Shown here piece after piece: positions 1 through 9,015 of a stretch of 64,000 nt of DNA. The stretch is taken from positions 124,001 to 188,000 of the forward strand of contig NZ_NISY01000007.1 of the NCBI RefSeq assembly GCF_007595705.1, given 5' to 3'. The position numbers and the translations under genes were made by a program. This DNA comes from Streptomyces sp. SAJ15 (GTDB lineage Bacteria > Actinomycetota > Actinomycetes > Streptomycetales > Streptomycetaceae). The notes beneath the pieces are model-generated. The model was not told the origin of the DNA. It ran no database searches and was given only the letters and a program-made list of their open reading frames with translations. Every line of letters starts with the position of its first letter. Within the stretch, counting starts at the first letter, position 1.

Positions 1-792
1 GTCGACCCGCGGCTGGCCCACGAGACCGCGGCCACCATCGCCGAGGCCAAGCAGCTGGCCTGGCTGGTCGACCGGCCGAACGCCCTCATCAAGATCCCGG
101 CCACCAAGGCCGGTCTCCCGGCGATCACCGAGGTCATCGGCCTCGGCATCAGCGTCAACGTCACGCTGATCTTCTCGCTGGAGCGCTACCGCGAGGTGAT
201 GGACGCCTACCTGGCCGGTCTGGAGAAGGCCAAGGCGGCCGGGCTGGACCTGTCCAAGATCCGTTCCGTGGCCTCGTTCTTCGTCTCCCGCGTGGACGCC
301 GAGATCGACAAGCGGCTGGACAAGCTGGGCAGCGACGAGGCCAAGGGCCTGCGCGGCAAGGCCGCCCTGGCCAACGCGCGGCTGGCCTACCAGGCGTACG
401 AGGAGGTCTTCTCCTCCGACCGCTGGGCCGCCCTGGACAAGGCGGGCGCCCACAAGCAGCGTCCGCTGTGGGCCTCCACCGGCGTCAAGGACCCGGAGTA
501 CAAGGACACGCTGTACGTGGACGAGCTGGTCGCCCCGGGCACGGTGAACACCATGCCGGAGGCCACCCTGGTGGCCACCGCCGACCACGGCCAGATCACC
601 GGCGACACGGTGCGCGGCACCTACGAGGCGGCCAAGGCCGACCTGGAGGCCATCGCCAAGCTCGGCATCTCGTACGACGAGGTCGTGCAGCTGCTCGAGG
701 ACGAGGGCGTGGAGAAGTTCGAGGCCTCCTGGAACGACCTGCTGGCGTCCACCGAGGCGGAGCTCAAGCGCCTCGCCCCCTCGGAGGCCTGA
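1..792 (+). CDS. tal: Transaldolase (5' end outside window)
   Basis: Transaldolase of the non-oxidative pentose phosphate pathway, moving a dihydroxyacetone unit between sedoheptulose-7-phosphate and glyceraldehyde-3-phosphate in the cytoplasm. The reading frame is open from base 1, so the N-terminus, roughly the first 100 residues of the long (about 370 aa) actinobacterial type, lies upstream; 263 codons are visible. The segment IKIPATKAG near base 85 carries the lysine expected to form the Schiff base, followed by the conserved NVTLIFS strand. zwf begins 5 nt after the stop, so the gene is the upstream member of a pentose phosphate operon with zwf, opcA and pgl. Identification is secure; only the start is missing. 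Confidence 0.96.
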   Translation, partial: VDPRLAHETAATIAEAKQLAWLVDRPNALIKIPATKAGLPAITEVIGLGISVNVTLIFSLERYREVMDAYLAGLEKAKAAGLDLSKIRSVASFFVSRVDAEIDKRLDKLGSDEAKGLRGKAALANARLAYQAYEEVFSSDRWAALDKAGAHKQRPLWASTGVKDPEYKDTLYVDELVAPGTVNTMPEATLVATADHGQITGDTVRGTYEAAKADLEAIAKLGISYDEVVQLLEDEGVEKFEASWNDLLASTEAELKRLAPSEA

Positions 793-797
793 GCGCG

Positions 798-2324
798 GTG
801 AACACCAGCAGCAATCCGCTGCGTGACGCATCGGACCGACGGCTCCCGCGCATCGCGGGGCCGTCGGGCCTGGTGATTTTCGGCGTCACGGGCGATTTGT
901 CACGCAAAAAGCTGATGCCGGCCGTTTACGATCTGGCCAACCGCGGGCTCCTGCCGCCGGGCTTCTCGCTCGTCGGCTTCGCCCGGCGCGACTGGGAGCA
1001 CGAGGACTTCGCCCAGGTCGTGCACGACGCGGTCAAGGAGCACGCCCGCACCCCCTTCCGCGAGGAGGTCTGGCAGCAGCTCGCCGAGGGCTTCCGCTTC
1101 GTGCCCGGCGACTTCGCCGACGACGAGGCCTTCGACCAGCTCAAGACCACCATCGAGGAGCTGGACAAGGCGCGCGGCACCGGCGGCAACTTCGCCTTCT
1201 ACCTCTCGGTGCCCCCGAAGTTCTTCCCCACCGTCGTCCAGCAGCTCAAGAAGCACGGGCTGTCCGACGGCACCGGCGACTCCTGGCGGCGCGCCGTCAT
1301 CGAGAAGCCCTTCGGCCACGACCTGGCCAGCGCCCAGGAGCTCAACCAGGTCGTCCACCAGGTCTTCCCGCCCAACGAGGTCTTCCGTATCGACCACTAC
1401 CTGGGCAAGGAGACCGTCCAGAACATCATGGCGCTGCGCTTCGCCAACACGATGTTCGAGCCGCTGTGGAACCGTTCGTACGTCGACCATGTGCAGATCA
1501 CCATGGCCGAGGACATCGGCATCGGCGGTCGCGCGGGCTATTACGACGGCATCGGCGCCGCCCGCGACGTCATCCAGAACCACCTGCTCCAGCTGCTCGC
1601 CCTGACCGCCATGGAGGAGCCCTCCTCCTTCGATGCCAAGGCGCTGGTCACCGAGAAGCTGAAGGTGCTCAAGGCCGTCAAGCTCCCGCGCGAGCTGGGC
1701 AAGCACACCGTGCGCGGCCAGTACGCGCACGGCTGGCAGGGCGGCGAGGAGGTGCTCGGCTACCTCGAGGAGGAGGGCATCGACCCTCAGTCGAAGACCG
1801 ACACCTACGCCGCCATCAAGCTGGAGATCGACAACCGCCGCTGGGCCGGGGTCCCCTTCTACCTGCGCACCGGCAAGCGGCTGGGCCGCCGGGTCACCGA
1901 GATCGCGGTGGTCTTCCAGCGCGCCCCGCACTCCCCCTTCGACAGCAGCGAGACCCAGGAGCTGGGGCAGAACGCCCTGGTGATCCGGGTGCAGCCGGAC
2001 GAGGGCGTCACCATCCGGTTCGGCTCCAAGGTGCCCGGCACCTCCATGGAGATCCGGGACGTGACCATGGACTTCGCCTACGGCGAGTCCTTCACCGAGT
2101 CGAGCCCGGAGGCGTACGAGCGGCTGCTGCTCGATGTGCTGCTCGGCGACGCCAACCTCTTCCCGCGCCACCAGGAGGTGGAGGAGTCCTGGCGGATCCT
2201 CGACCCGATCGAGGAGTACTGGGACAAGCACGGCAAGCCCGAGCAGTACACCGCCGGGACCTGGGGGCCGAAGGCGGCGGACGAGATGCTCGCACGAGAC
2301 GGACGGAGCTGGCGTCGGCCATGA
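798..2324 (+). CDS. zwf: Glucose-6-phosphate 1-dehydrogenase
   Basis: NADP-dependent glucose-6-phosphate dehydrogenase, the entry step of the oxidative pentose phosphate pathway (508 aa, normal length). The N-terminal FGVTGDLSRKKL is the dinucleotide-binding signature and RIDHYLGKE near residue 200 is the family active-site signature with its catalytic histidine and lysine. The GTG at 798 is chosen because it lies 5 nt after the tal stop and gives the usual short N-terminus (NTSSNPLRD); the open frame upstream of it is only the antiphase of tal. The stop overlaps the opcA start as ATGA, indicating translational coupling with the assembly factor that activates this enzyme. Confidence 0.97.
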   Translation: MNTSSNPLRDASDRRLPRIAGPSGLVIFGVTGDLSRKKLMPAVYDLANRGLLPPGFSLVGFARRDWEHEDFAQVVHDAVKEHARTPFREEVWQQLAEGFRFVPGDFADDEAFDQLKTTIEELDKARGTGGNFAFYLSVPPKFFPTVVQQLKKHGLSDGTGDSWRRAVIEKPFGHDLASAQELNQVVHQVFPPNEVFRIDHYLGKETVQNIMALRFANTMFEPLWNRSYVDHVQITMAEDIGIGGRAGYYDGIGAARDVIQNHLLQLLALTAMEEPSSFDAKALVTEKLKVLKAVKLPRELGKHTVRGQYAHGWQGGEEVLGYLEEEGIDPQSKTDTYAAIKLEIDNRRWAGVPFYLRTGKRLGRRVTEIAVVFQRAPHSPFDSSETQELGQNALVIRVQPDEGVTIRFGSKVPGTSMEIRDVTMDFAYGESFTESSPEAYERLLLDVLLGDANLFPRHQEVEESWRILDPIEEYWDKHGKPEQYTAGTWGPKAADEMLARDGRSWRRP

Positions 2325-3439
2325 ACATCGATCTCACGGACACCACGTCCAGCCAGATCAACTCCGCTCTGGTCAAGGCACGCCGGGCGATAGGCTCCCC
2401 GGCCACCGGCATGGTGCTCACCCTCGTCATCGTCACCGACGAGGGGAACGCCTACGACGCGCTCAAGGCCGCGAGCGACGCCTCCAAGGAACACCCCTCC
2501 CGCATCCTGGTCGTCATCAAGCGGCCGGGCCGCTCCCCGCGCGACCGCAAGATGGCCCGGCTGGACGCGGAGGTGCGGGTCGCGGGCGAGATGGCCACCG
2601 GTGAGACGGTGCTGCTGCGGCTCCACGGCGAGCTGGCCAACCACGCCCACTCGGTGGTGCTGCCGCTGCTGCTGCCGGACGCCCCGGTGGTGGTCTGGTG
2701 GCCGGAGGAGGCCCCCGAGCACCCCAGCCAGGACCTGCTCGGTCGGCTCGCCGCGCGCCGCATCACCGACGCCCAGGCCACGGAGGACCCGGTCGCGACC
2801 CTCGGGCTGCGCGCCGAGACGTACACCCCGGGCGACACCGATCTGGCCTGGACGCGCATCACGCCCTGGCGCAGCGTGCTGGCCGCCGCCCTGGACCAGA
2901 AGCACTCGGCCATCACCTCCGCGGTCGTCGAGGGCGAGGCGTACAACCCGAGCACCGAGCTGCTCGCGCTGTGGCTCGCCGAGCGGATCGGCGTGCCGGT
3001 GGAGCGGCGCATCTCGGACGGCCCCGGGCTGACCGCGGTGCGTCTGGAGACCGCCGACGGCACCATCTGCCTGGACCGGGCCAACGGCTCGATGGCCGAG
3101 CTGGCCATGCCGGGCCAGCCGGACCGGCATGTGGCGCTCCAGCGACGGGAGACGGCCGAGCTCATCGCGGAGGAGCTGCGCCGGCTGGACCCGGACGAGA
3201 TGTACGCCAGGGCGATCAAGTTCGGCGTGAGCAGCCTGAACGCCGACGGCCAGGGCGGCAAGGCCGCGAAGACCGCCGCTGAGAAGACCGAGAAGACCGC
3301 CAGGGCCGACAAGGCCGACGACGCCGACAAAGGCACCGCCGCCGAGGCCGCCCAGGCCCCGGATCCGGATGCCGTCGAGCCGGCCGCGGCTCCCGCCGCC
3401 AAGAAGACGGCCGCCGCGGCCAAGAAGGCGGCGAAGTGA
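2321..3439 (+). CDS. opcA: Glucose-6-phosphate dehydrogenase assembly protein OpcA
   Basis: OpcA is the accessory protein needed for active G6PDH oligomers in actinobacteria and cyanobacteria. This copy has 372 residues. The body (about 1-305) has the family motif PVVVWWPEEAPEHP near residues 120-135. The last 65 residues are a low-complexity tail of Ala, Lys, Asp and Glu ending in AAAAKKAAK, an extension I infer to be disordered and possibly nucleic-acid or partner binding. The ATG overlaps the zwf stop by 4 nt and the stop overlaps the next GTG by 4 nt, so zwf-opcA-pgl are tightly coupled, in line with the role in assembling Zwf. Confidence 0.95.
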   Translation: MNIDLTDTTSSQINSALVKARRAIGSPATGMVLTLVIVTDEGNAYDALKAASDASKEHPSRILVVIKRPGRSPRDRKMARLDAEVRVAGEMATGETVLLRLHGELANHAHSVVLPLLLPDAPVVVWWPEEAPEHPSQDLLGRLAARRITDAQATEDPVATLGLRAETYTPGDTDLAWTRITPWRSVLAAALDQKHSAITSAVVEGEAYNPSTELLALWLAERIGVPVERRISDGPGLTAVRLETADGTICLDRANGSMAELAMPGQPDRHVALQRRETAELIAEELRRLDPDEMYARAIKFGVSSLNADGQGGKAAKTAAEKTEKTARADKADDADKGTAAEAAQAPDPDAVEPAAAPAAKKTAAAAKKAAK

Positions 3440-4218
3440 GCACACCCCAGGTCGTCGTCCACCGGGACAAGGAGCTCATGGCGCAGGCCGCGGCGGCCCG
3501 GCTGATCACGAAGATCGTGGACGCCCAGGCCGCCCGCGGCTCCGCCTCGGTCGTGCTGACCGGCGGGCGCAACGGCAACGGCCTGCTGGCCGCGCTCGCC
3601 GCCGCCCCGGCGCGCGACGCCGTGGACTGGTCCCGGCTGGACCTGTGGTGGGGCGACGAGCGGCTGCTGCCCGAGGGCGACCCGGAGCGCAACGACACCC
3701 AGGCCCGCGAGGCGCTGCTGGACTCGGTGGGGCTGGATCCGGCGCGGGTGCACCCGATGCCCGCCTCGGACGGTCCGCTCGGCAACGACGCGGAGGCCGC
3801 GGCCGAGGCGTACGCCGCCGAGCTGGCCGCGGCCGCGGGCCCCGAGGACCACGGCGGGGTGCCGGCCTTCGACGTGCTGCTGCTGGGCGTCGGGCCGGAC
3901 ACCCATGTCGCCTCGCTCTTCCCCGAACTCCCCGGGGTACGGGAGACCGAGCGCACCGTCGTCGGGGTGCGCGGCGCGCCCAAGCCGCCGCCGAACCGGG
4001 TCTCGCTGACGCTTCCCGCCATCCGCGCGGCCCGCGAGGTCTGGCTGCTCGCGGCGGGCGAGGACAAGGCCAACGCGGTGGCGATCACGCTGTCCGGCGC
4101 CGGCGAGCTCCAGGCTCCCGCCGCCGGCGCGCGCGGCACGCACCGCACGCTCTGGCTGCTCGACGCGGCCGCGGCCGCGGGCCTGCCGCGGGGGTTGTAC
4201 CCCCCGGCGTCGCCGTAA
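3436..4218 (+). CDS. pgl: 6-phosphogluconolactonase
   Basis: Hydrolyses 6-phosphoglucono-1,5-lactone to 6-phosphogluconate, the second oxidative pentose phosphate step. The 260-residue protein belongs to the glucosamine/galactosamine-6-phosphate isomerase fold (DevB/SOL type): TGGRNGN near residue 35, WWGDERLLPEGDPERND near 72-88 and LLGVGPDTHVASLFP near 150-165 are the conserved substrate-binding loops. The GTG start overlaps the opcA stop as GTGA. It is the last gene of the tal-zwf-opcA-pgl operon and is followed 12 nt later by a strong terminator hairpin. Confidence 0.95.
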   Translation: MSTPQVVVHRDKELMAQAAAARLITKIVDAQAARGSASVVLTGGRNGNGLLAALAAAPARDAVDWSRLDLWWGDERLLPEGDPERNDTQAREALLDSVGLDPARVHPMPASDGPLGNDAEAAAEAYAAELAAAAGPEDHGGVPAFDVLLLGVGPDTHVASLFPELPGVRETERTVVGVRGAPKPPPNRVSLTLPAIRAAREVWLLAAGEDKANAVAITLSGAGELQAPAAGARGTHRTLWLLDAAAAAGLPRGLYPPASP

Positions 4219-4230
4219 CCTCCCTCCCAT

Positions 4231-4272
4231 GACTGAGCCCTCAGCCGCCGACAGGCGGCTGAGGGCTCAGTC
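4231..4272. terminator. Bidirectional terminator between pgl and pgi
   Basis: A perfect 19-bp inverted repeat (arms 4231-4249 and 4254-4272) with the 4-nt loop GACA. It sits 12 nt after the pgl stop and 20 nt after the convergent pgi stop. The + strand arm is followed by GTTTCTCC. A stem this stable between convergent genes should terminate both transcripts. Confidence 0.9.
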
Positions 4273-4292
4273 GTTTCTCCAGGGCGGGAGGG

Positions 4293-5954
4293 TCAGCGCC
4301 CCCGCAGCGAGCGGTAGGTGGCCACCAGCGCGGCGGTGGAGCCGTCCAGCCCCGGCACCTCGGCGCCGGTGGTCAACGCCGGCTCCACCCGCTTGGCGAG
4401 CACCTTGCCCAGCTCCACGCCCCACTGGTCGAAGGAGTCGATGTCCCAGATGGCGCCCTGGACGAACACCTTGTGCTCGTACAGCGCGATGAGCTGGCCG
4501 AGCACCGAGGGGCTGAGCTCGGTGGCCAGGATGGTGGTCGTCGGGTGGTTGCCGCGGAAGGTGCGGTGCGGCACCTGCTCGGCCGGCACGCCCTCCGCGG
4601 CGACCTCCTCCGCCGTCTTGCCGAAGGCCAGCGCCTGGCCCTGGGCGAAGAGGTTCGCCATCAGCAGGTCGTGCTGGTCGGCCAGGCCCGGCCGCAGGTC
4701 CTCCACCGGCTTGGCGAAGCCGATCAGGTCGGCCGGCACCAGCTTGGTGCCCTGGTGGAGCAGCTGGTAGTAGGCGTGCTGGCCGTTGGTGCCGGGAGTG
4801 CCCCAGACCACCGGGCCGGTCTGCCAGTTCACCGACTCGCCCTGCCGGTCCACCGACTTGCCGTTGGACTCCATGTCCAGCTGCTGGAGGTAGGCCGTGA
4901 ACTTGGACAGATAGTGACTGTACGGCAGGACCGCGTGGGCCTGCGCGTCATGGAAGTTGTTGTACCAGACACCCAGCAGGCCGAGCAGCAGCGGCGCGTT
5001 CTCCTCGAAGGGAGCGGTGCGGAAGTGCTCGTCCATCAGATGGAAGCCGGCGAGCATCTCGCGGAACCGGTCCGGACCGATGGCGATCATCAGCGACAGG
5101 CCGATGGCCGAGTCGTAGGAGTAGCGGCCGCCGACCCAGTCCCAGAACTCGAACATGTTGGCCGTGTCGATGCCGAACTCGGCGACCTTCTCGGCGTTGG
5201 TGGACAGCGCCACGAAGTGCTTGGCCACCGCCTCCTGACCGGCGCCCAGGCCGCTCAGCAGCCAGTCGCGGGCCGAGGTGGCGTTGGTGATGGTCTCGAT
5301 GGTGGTGAACGTCTTGGAGGCGATGACGAACAGCGTCTCGGCCGGGTCCAGGTCCCGCACCGCCTCGTGCAGGTCCGCCCCGTCCACGTTGGAGACGAAG
5401 CGGAAGTTCAGGTCCCGCGCGGTGTAGGAGCGCAGCGCCTCGTACGCCATCGCCGGGCCGAGGTCGGAGCCGCCGATGCCGACGTTGACGACGTTCTTGA
5501 CGGGCTTGCCGGTGTGCCCGGTCCAGTGCCCGGAGCGGACCTTGTCGGCGAAGGTCGTCATCTTGGTGAGCACCGCGTAGACATCCGGGACGACGTCCTT
5601 GCCGTCCACCTTGACGACGGCGGACCGCGGCGCCCGCAGCGCGGTGTGCAGCACCGCGCGGCCCTCGGTGTTGTTGATCTTCTCGCCGCGGAACATGGCG
5701 TCCCGCAGCTCCGCCACCCCGGCCGCCTCGGCCAGCTCGCGCAGCAGCCGCAGGGTCTCGTCGGTCACCAGCTGCTTGGAGTAGTCCAGATGGAGGTCAC
5801 CGACCTGGAGGCTGAGCCGCCGCGCGCGCTCGGGGTCCTCGGCGAACAGGTCGCGCAGATGCGCGTCGCCCAGTTCCTGACGGTGCTTGGCCAGCGCGTG
5901 CCACTCAGGCATCCGGTCCAGCCTGCCGCGGCCTTCCTTGTTCATCTCGGACAT
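4293..5954 (-). CDS. pgi: Glucose-6-phosphate isomerase
   Basis: Interconverts glucose-6-phosphate and fructose-6-phosphate in glycolysis and gluconeogenesis. At 553 residues it is the long bacterial type. VNVGIGGSDLGP near residue 155 is the phosphate-binding signature, ESNGKSVDRQGE near 365 contains the catalytic region, and SFDQWGVELGKVLAKR near 505 carries the second family signature with the active-site lysine. The ATG at 5954 is used; an in-frame ATG three codons later (MNKEGRGRLD) is an equally reasonable start. It converges on pgl, sharing the terminator at 4231-4272, and clusters with the other hexose-phosphate enzymes. Confidence 0.96.
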   Translation of the reverse strand: MSEMNKEGRGRLDRMPEWHALAKHRQELGDAHLRDLFAEDPERARRLSLQVGDLHLDYSKQLVTDETLRLLRELAEAAGVAELRDAMFRGEKINNTEGRAVLHTALRAPRSAVVKVDGKDVVPDVYAVLTKMTTFADKVRSGHWTGHTGKPVKNVVNVGIGGSDLGPAMAYEALRSYTARDLNFRFVSNVDGADLHEAVRDLDPAETLFVIASKTFTTIETITNATSARDWLLSGLGAGQEAVAKHFVALSTNAEKVAEFGIDTANMFEFWDWVGGRYSYDSAIGLSLMIAIGPDRFREMLAGFHLMDEHFRTAPFEENAPLLLGLLGVWYNNFHDAQAHAVLPYSHYLSKFTAYLQQLDMESNGKSVDRQGESVNWQTGPVVWGTPGTNGQHAYYQLLHQGTKLVPADLIGFAKPVEDLRPGLADQHDLLMANLFAQGQALAFGKTAEEVAAEGVPAEQVPHRTFRGNHPTTTILATELSPSVLGQLIALYEHKVFVQGAIWDIDSFDQWGVELGKVLAKRVEPALTTGAEVPGLDGSTAALVATYRSLRGR

Positions 5955-6062
5955 CAGCCCACTTCTTCTCGTACCTGCACCCCGCCGCCACCCACCTTAA
6001 GGCCGTGAGGACGCCAGTCGATCAGCGGCGTCGGCGTGTTCGGCCCCACCGGGTCTCACCCC

Positions 6063-6111
6063 GGCGAAAAGCGTCCGGCCCGGTGGGAAGGGGTTCTTCC
6101 CACCGGGCCGG
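6063..6111 (-). terminator. Terminator after rbpA
   Basis: A perfect 16-bp stem (6075-6090 with 6096-6111) closed by the 5-nt loop GGGTT on the + strand. Read on the minus strand, downstream of rbpA, the stem is followed by ACGCTTTTCG, giving the short T-run of an intrinsic terminator. It lies 18 nt after the rbpA stop. Confidence 0.88.
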
Positions 6112-6128
6112 TCACAGGTGCGTGTTCG

Positions 6129-6464
6129 TCAGATCTCCCCACGGAGCTTGGCGAGCGCCTCGGCGAGGATCGCCTCCCCGTCGGCGTCGCTCCTCCGCTC
6201 CCGCACGTATGCCAGGTGCGTCTTGTACGGCTCGGTGCGCGGCGGAGCGGGCGGGTTGTCCCGGTCCTTGCCGGCCGGGAGGCCGCAGCGGGGGCAGTCC
6301 CAAGTGTCCGGAATCTGCGCGTCGCTGGCGAAGCTCGGCTGAGTCTCGTGCTCGTTCGAGCACCAGAAGGAGATGCGCAGACGCGGCGCCGACTCGCCTC
6401 GCTCCGCTTCACCCATCGGCCCCGCTCCGACCCGACTCCCTCGGATCGCGTTGCCACTTGCCAC
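6129..6464 (-). CDS. rbpA: RNA polymerase-binding protein RbpA (possibly the second paralogue)
   Basis: RbpA-family protein (111 aa), a small actinobacterial transcription factor that binds the principal sigma factor and RNA polymerase and stabilises open complexes. AIRGSRVGA at residues 6-14 is the N-terminal signature. Cys35, His39, Cys57 and Cys60 (CSNEH and CPRC) match the zinc ligand spacing, and the C-terminal helix RTEPYKTHLAYVRERRSDAD replaces the RTHWDMLMERR segment of canonical RbpA. That divergence suggests this is the RbpB-like paralogue rather than the main RbpA, which I recall lying elsewhere in Streptomyces. The GTG start follows GGGAG by 10 nt. A strong terminator lies downstream. 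Confidence 0.82.
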   Translation of the reverse strand: MASGNAIRGSRVGAGPMGEAERGESAPRLRISFWCSNEHETQPSFASDAQIPDTWDCPRCGLPAGKDRDNPPAPPRTEPYKTHLAYVRERRSDADGEAILAEALAKLRGEI

Positions 6465-6652
6465 GGTCGTAACTCCCTGCGTAATGGTGCTGCACTGTGC
6501 CGAATAGCGGCTGCGCCACGGAGTCGATGAGCCGCTCCGCTGCGGGCGCCCCAGTCTACGTAAGGCCCAACGCGCGTCCAGTGACAGGAGTTACCACCCG
6601 CCCCCTAAGACGCCAGCTTCCATGATAGGCCGCGCCGAAGACGGTACGTCAG

Positions 6653-6886
6653 TTAATCCAGCTTCATGAGCAGACCGAGGGCGACGATGCAGACGAACCA
6701 CAGCAGGCCGACCACGATGGTGATCCGGTCGAGGTTACGCTCGGCGACCGAGGAGCCGCCGACGGAGGACTGCATGCCGCCGCCGAACATGTCGGACAGA
6801 CCGCCACCCTTCCCCTTGTGCATGAGCACCAGCATCATCAACAGGACACTGAAGATGATGAGGGCGATCGAGAACCCCATGACCAC
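6653..6886 (-). CDS. secG: Preprotein translocase subunit SecG
   Basis: Small integral membrane subunit of the SecYEG channel (77 aa). Two hydrophobic helices (about residues 4-22 and 54-74) flank the conserved cytosolic loop HKGKGGGLSDMFGGG, the SecG signature. The frame extends farther upstream, but GTG at 6886 lies about 11 nt after a GAGAGAG ribosome-binding sequence and gives the usual actinobacterial length; ATG at 6880 is the alternative. It stands downstream of tpiA, separated by a palindrome, the usual actinobacterial tpiA-secG arrangement. Confidence 0.93.
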   Translation of the reverse strand: MVMGFSIALIIFSVLLMMLVLMHKGKGGGLSDMFGGGMQSSVGGSSVAERNLDRITIVVGLLWFVCIVALGLLMKLD

Positions 6887-6966
6887 GGCTGGACCAACTC
6901 TCTCGGACTGAAGAACGGAGTGGGGCCGGGGCGGCGTGAACACGCCGGTCCCGGCCCCGACAGGGT

Positions 6967-6987
6967 ACGACGGGTGACACCCGTCGT
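6967..6987 (-). terminator. Palindrome between tpiA and secG
   Basis: ACGACGGGTG and CACCCGTCGT form a perfect 10-bp inverted repeat around a single A, starting 9 nt after the tpiA stop. A second short hairpin (CGGCGTG-AA-CACGCCG) follows closely. There is no T-run, so this is more likely a processing or attenuation point within the gap-pgk-tpiA-secG run than a full stop. Confidence 0.55.
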
Positions 6988-6995
6988 CATAGCTG

Positions 6996-7772
6996 CTACT
7001 GGTCGCGGAACCGGACGATCTTCACGAACTCGTCCGCGTCCAGCGCCGCGCCGCCCACCAGGGCGCCGTCCACGTCCGGCTGCGCCATGATCGCCGCCAC
7101 GTTGCCGGACTTCACCGAGCCGCCGTACTGGATGCGGACCTTGTCGGCCAGCTCCTGGCTGTAGAGCTCGGCCAGGCGACCGCGGATCGCCCCGCAGACC
7201 TCCTGGGCGTCCTCGGGCGTGGCGACCTCGCCGGTGCCGATGGCCCACACCGGCTCGTACGCGATCACGATCGTCTCGACGTGCTCGGCGGGGACGTCCT
7301 TCAGGGCGCCGTCGACCTGCGCGAGGGTGTGCGCGACCTGGTTGCCCGCCTTGCGGACGTCCAGACCCTCGCCGACGCACAGGATCGGGGTGAGGCCGTG
7401 CTGGTAGGCGGCCTTCACCTTGGCGTTGCACAGCTCGTCGGTCTCGGCGTGGTACTGCCGGCGCTCGGAGTGCCCGATCACGACGTACGTGCACTTGAGC
7501 TTGGCGAGCATCGAGCCGGAGATCTCACCGGTGTACGCGCCCGAGTCGTGCGCCGAGAGGTCCTGGGCGCCGTACTTGATCTTCAGCTTGTCGCCGTCGA
7601 CCAGCGTCTGCACCGACCGCAGGTCGACGAAGGGCGGCAGGACCGCGACCTCGACGGCCTCGTAGTCCTTGTCGGCGAGCGCGAACGCGAGCTTCTGGAC
7701 GTGCGCGATGGCCTCAAGGTGGTTGAGGTTCATCTTCCAGTTGCCCGCCATCAGCGGGATACGGTCACTCAC
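6996..7772 (-). CDS. tpiA: Triosephosphate isomerase
   Basis: Interconverts dihydroxyacetone phosphate and glyceraldehyde-3-phosphate. The 258-residue TIM barrel begins with GNWKMN (catalytic lysine), has the electrophilic histidine in VIGHSERRQYHAE near residue 100, and carries the catalytic glutamate in VIAYEPVWAIGTG near residue 173; the phosphate loop is YGGSVKSGN near 217. Six nucleotides separate it from the pgk stop, so it is co-transcribed with gap and pgk. Confidence 0.97.
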   Translation of the reverse strand: MSDRIPLMAGNWKMNLNHLEAIAHVQKLAFALADKDYEAVEVAVLPPFVDLRSVQTLVDGDKLKIKYGAQDLSAHDSGAYTGEISGSMLAKLKCTYVVIGHSERRQYHAETDELCNAKVKAAYQHGLTPILCVGEGLDVRKAGNQVAHTLAQVDGALKDVPAEHVETIVIAYEPVWAIGTGEVATPEDAQEVCGAIRGRLAELYSQELADKVRIQYGGSVKSGNVAAIMAQPDVDGALVGGAALDADEFVKIVRFRDQ

Positions 7773-7778
7773 GGTAGT

Positions 7779-8981
7779 TCAGTCCTCCAGTGCGGCGAGG
7801 CCGGGGAGCGTCTTGCCCTCGAGGTACTCGAGGCTGGCCCCGCCACCGGTCGAAATATGGCCGAAAGCGGTCTCATCGAAGCCCAGCAGGCGCACGGCGG
7901 CGGCCGAGTCGCCGCCACCGACGACCGTGAAGGCCGGGCTGTCGACCAGCGCCTGGGCGACCGCCTTGGTGCCGTTGGCGTAGTCGGGGTGCTCGAAGAC
8001 ACCCATCGGCCCGTTCCAGAACACGGTGGCCGCGTCCGCCAGCTTCGACGCGTAGAGCTCGCGGGTCTTCGGGCCGATGTCCAGGCCCTCCTTGTCCGCC
8101 GGGATGGCGTCCGAGGAGACCAGGTCCGGGTTGGCCGGGGCCTTGGTCTTCAGGTCCGGGAACTCGGCCGAGACCAGCACGTCGACGGGGAGCACGAACT
8201 CCACGCCACGCTTCTCGGCCCGCGCCAGGTAGTCCAGGCAGGCCGGGATCTGGTCCTCCTGGAGCAGCGAGACACCGACCTCGTGGCCCTTCGCCTTGAG
8301 GAAGGTGTACGCCATGCCGCCGCCGACCAGGATGCGGTCGGCCTTCTCCAGCAGGTGGTCGATGACCCCGAGCTTGTCCGAGACCTTGGCGCCGCCGAGG
8401 ACGACCACGTACGGCCGCTCCACCTTCTCGGTGAGCTTCTGCAGCACCCCGACCTCGGTGGCGATCAGGCCGCCCACGGCGTGCGGCAGCCGGGCCGGCA
8501 GGTCGTACACCGAGGCGTGCTTGCGGTGCACGGCGCCGAAGCCGTCGCCCACGTACAGGTCCGCCAGCGCGGCCAGCTCGTCGGCGAAGGCGCCTCGCTC
8601 GGCGTCGTCCTTGCTGGTCTCACCGGCGTTGAAGCGGAGGTTCTCCAGCAGCGTGACCTCGCCGTCGCCGAGAGCGGCGACGGTGGCCTTCGCGCTGTCC
8701 CCCACGGTGTCGGCCGCGAAGACGACCGGCTTGCCGAGGATCTCACCGAGACGCTTCGCGACCGGCGCGAGCGAGAACTGCGGGTCCGGGGCGCCCTTGG
8801 GGCGGCCCAGGTGGGAGGCGACGACCACCCTGGCGCCGGCTTCCGCCAGCCTGGCGATGGTCGGGGCGACGGCGCGGATGCGGCCGTCGTCCGTGATCGT
8901 GTCGCCTTCCAGCGGCACGTTGAGGTCGGCGCGGACGAACACCCGCCGCCCGGCGACCTCAAGCTCGTCGATCGTCTTCAT
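7779..8981 (-). CDS. pgk: Phosphoglycerate kinase
   Basis: Transfers phosphate from 1,3-bisphosphoglycerate to ADP in glycolysis. At 400 residues it is of normal length. RVFVRADLNVPL near residue 13 is the family signature, LGRPKG lies in the substrate site, and VVGGGDSAAA near 377 is the nucleotide-binding loop. The frame is open upstream, but ATG at 8981 is preceded by AGGAG 9 nt away and starts with the typical MKTIDEL; the upstream residues would be unconserved. It forms an operon with gap (about 100 nt upstream) and tpiA (6 nt downstream). Confidence 0.97.
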   Translation of the reverse strand: MKTIDELEVAGRRVFVRADLNVPLEGDTITDDGRIRAVAPTIARLAEAGARVVVASHLGRPKGAPDPQFSLAPVAKRLGEILGKPVVFAADTVGDSAKATVAALGDGEVTLLENLRFNAGETSKDDAERGAFADELAALADLYVGDGFGAVHRKHASVYDLPARLPHAVGGLIATEVGVLQKLTEKVERPYVVVLGGAKVSDKLGVIDHLLEKADRILVGGGMAYTFLKAKGHEVGVSLLQEDQIPACLDYLARAEKRGVEFVLPVDVLVSAEFPDLKTKAPANPDLVSSDAIPADKEGLDIGPKTRELYASKLADAATVFWNGPMGVFEHPDYANGTKAVAQALVDSPAFTVVGGGDSAAAVRLLGFDETAFGHISTGGGASLEYLEGKTLPGLAALED

Positions 8982-9015
8982 TGTTGCGTGGCTCCTAGAA
9001 GTCCCAGCAGGCGAG

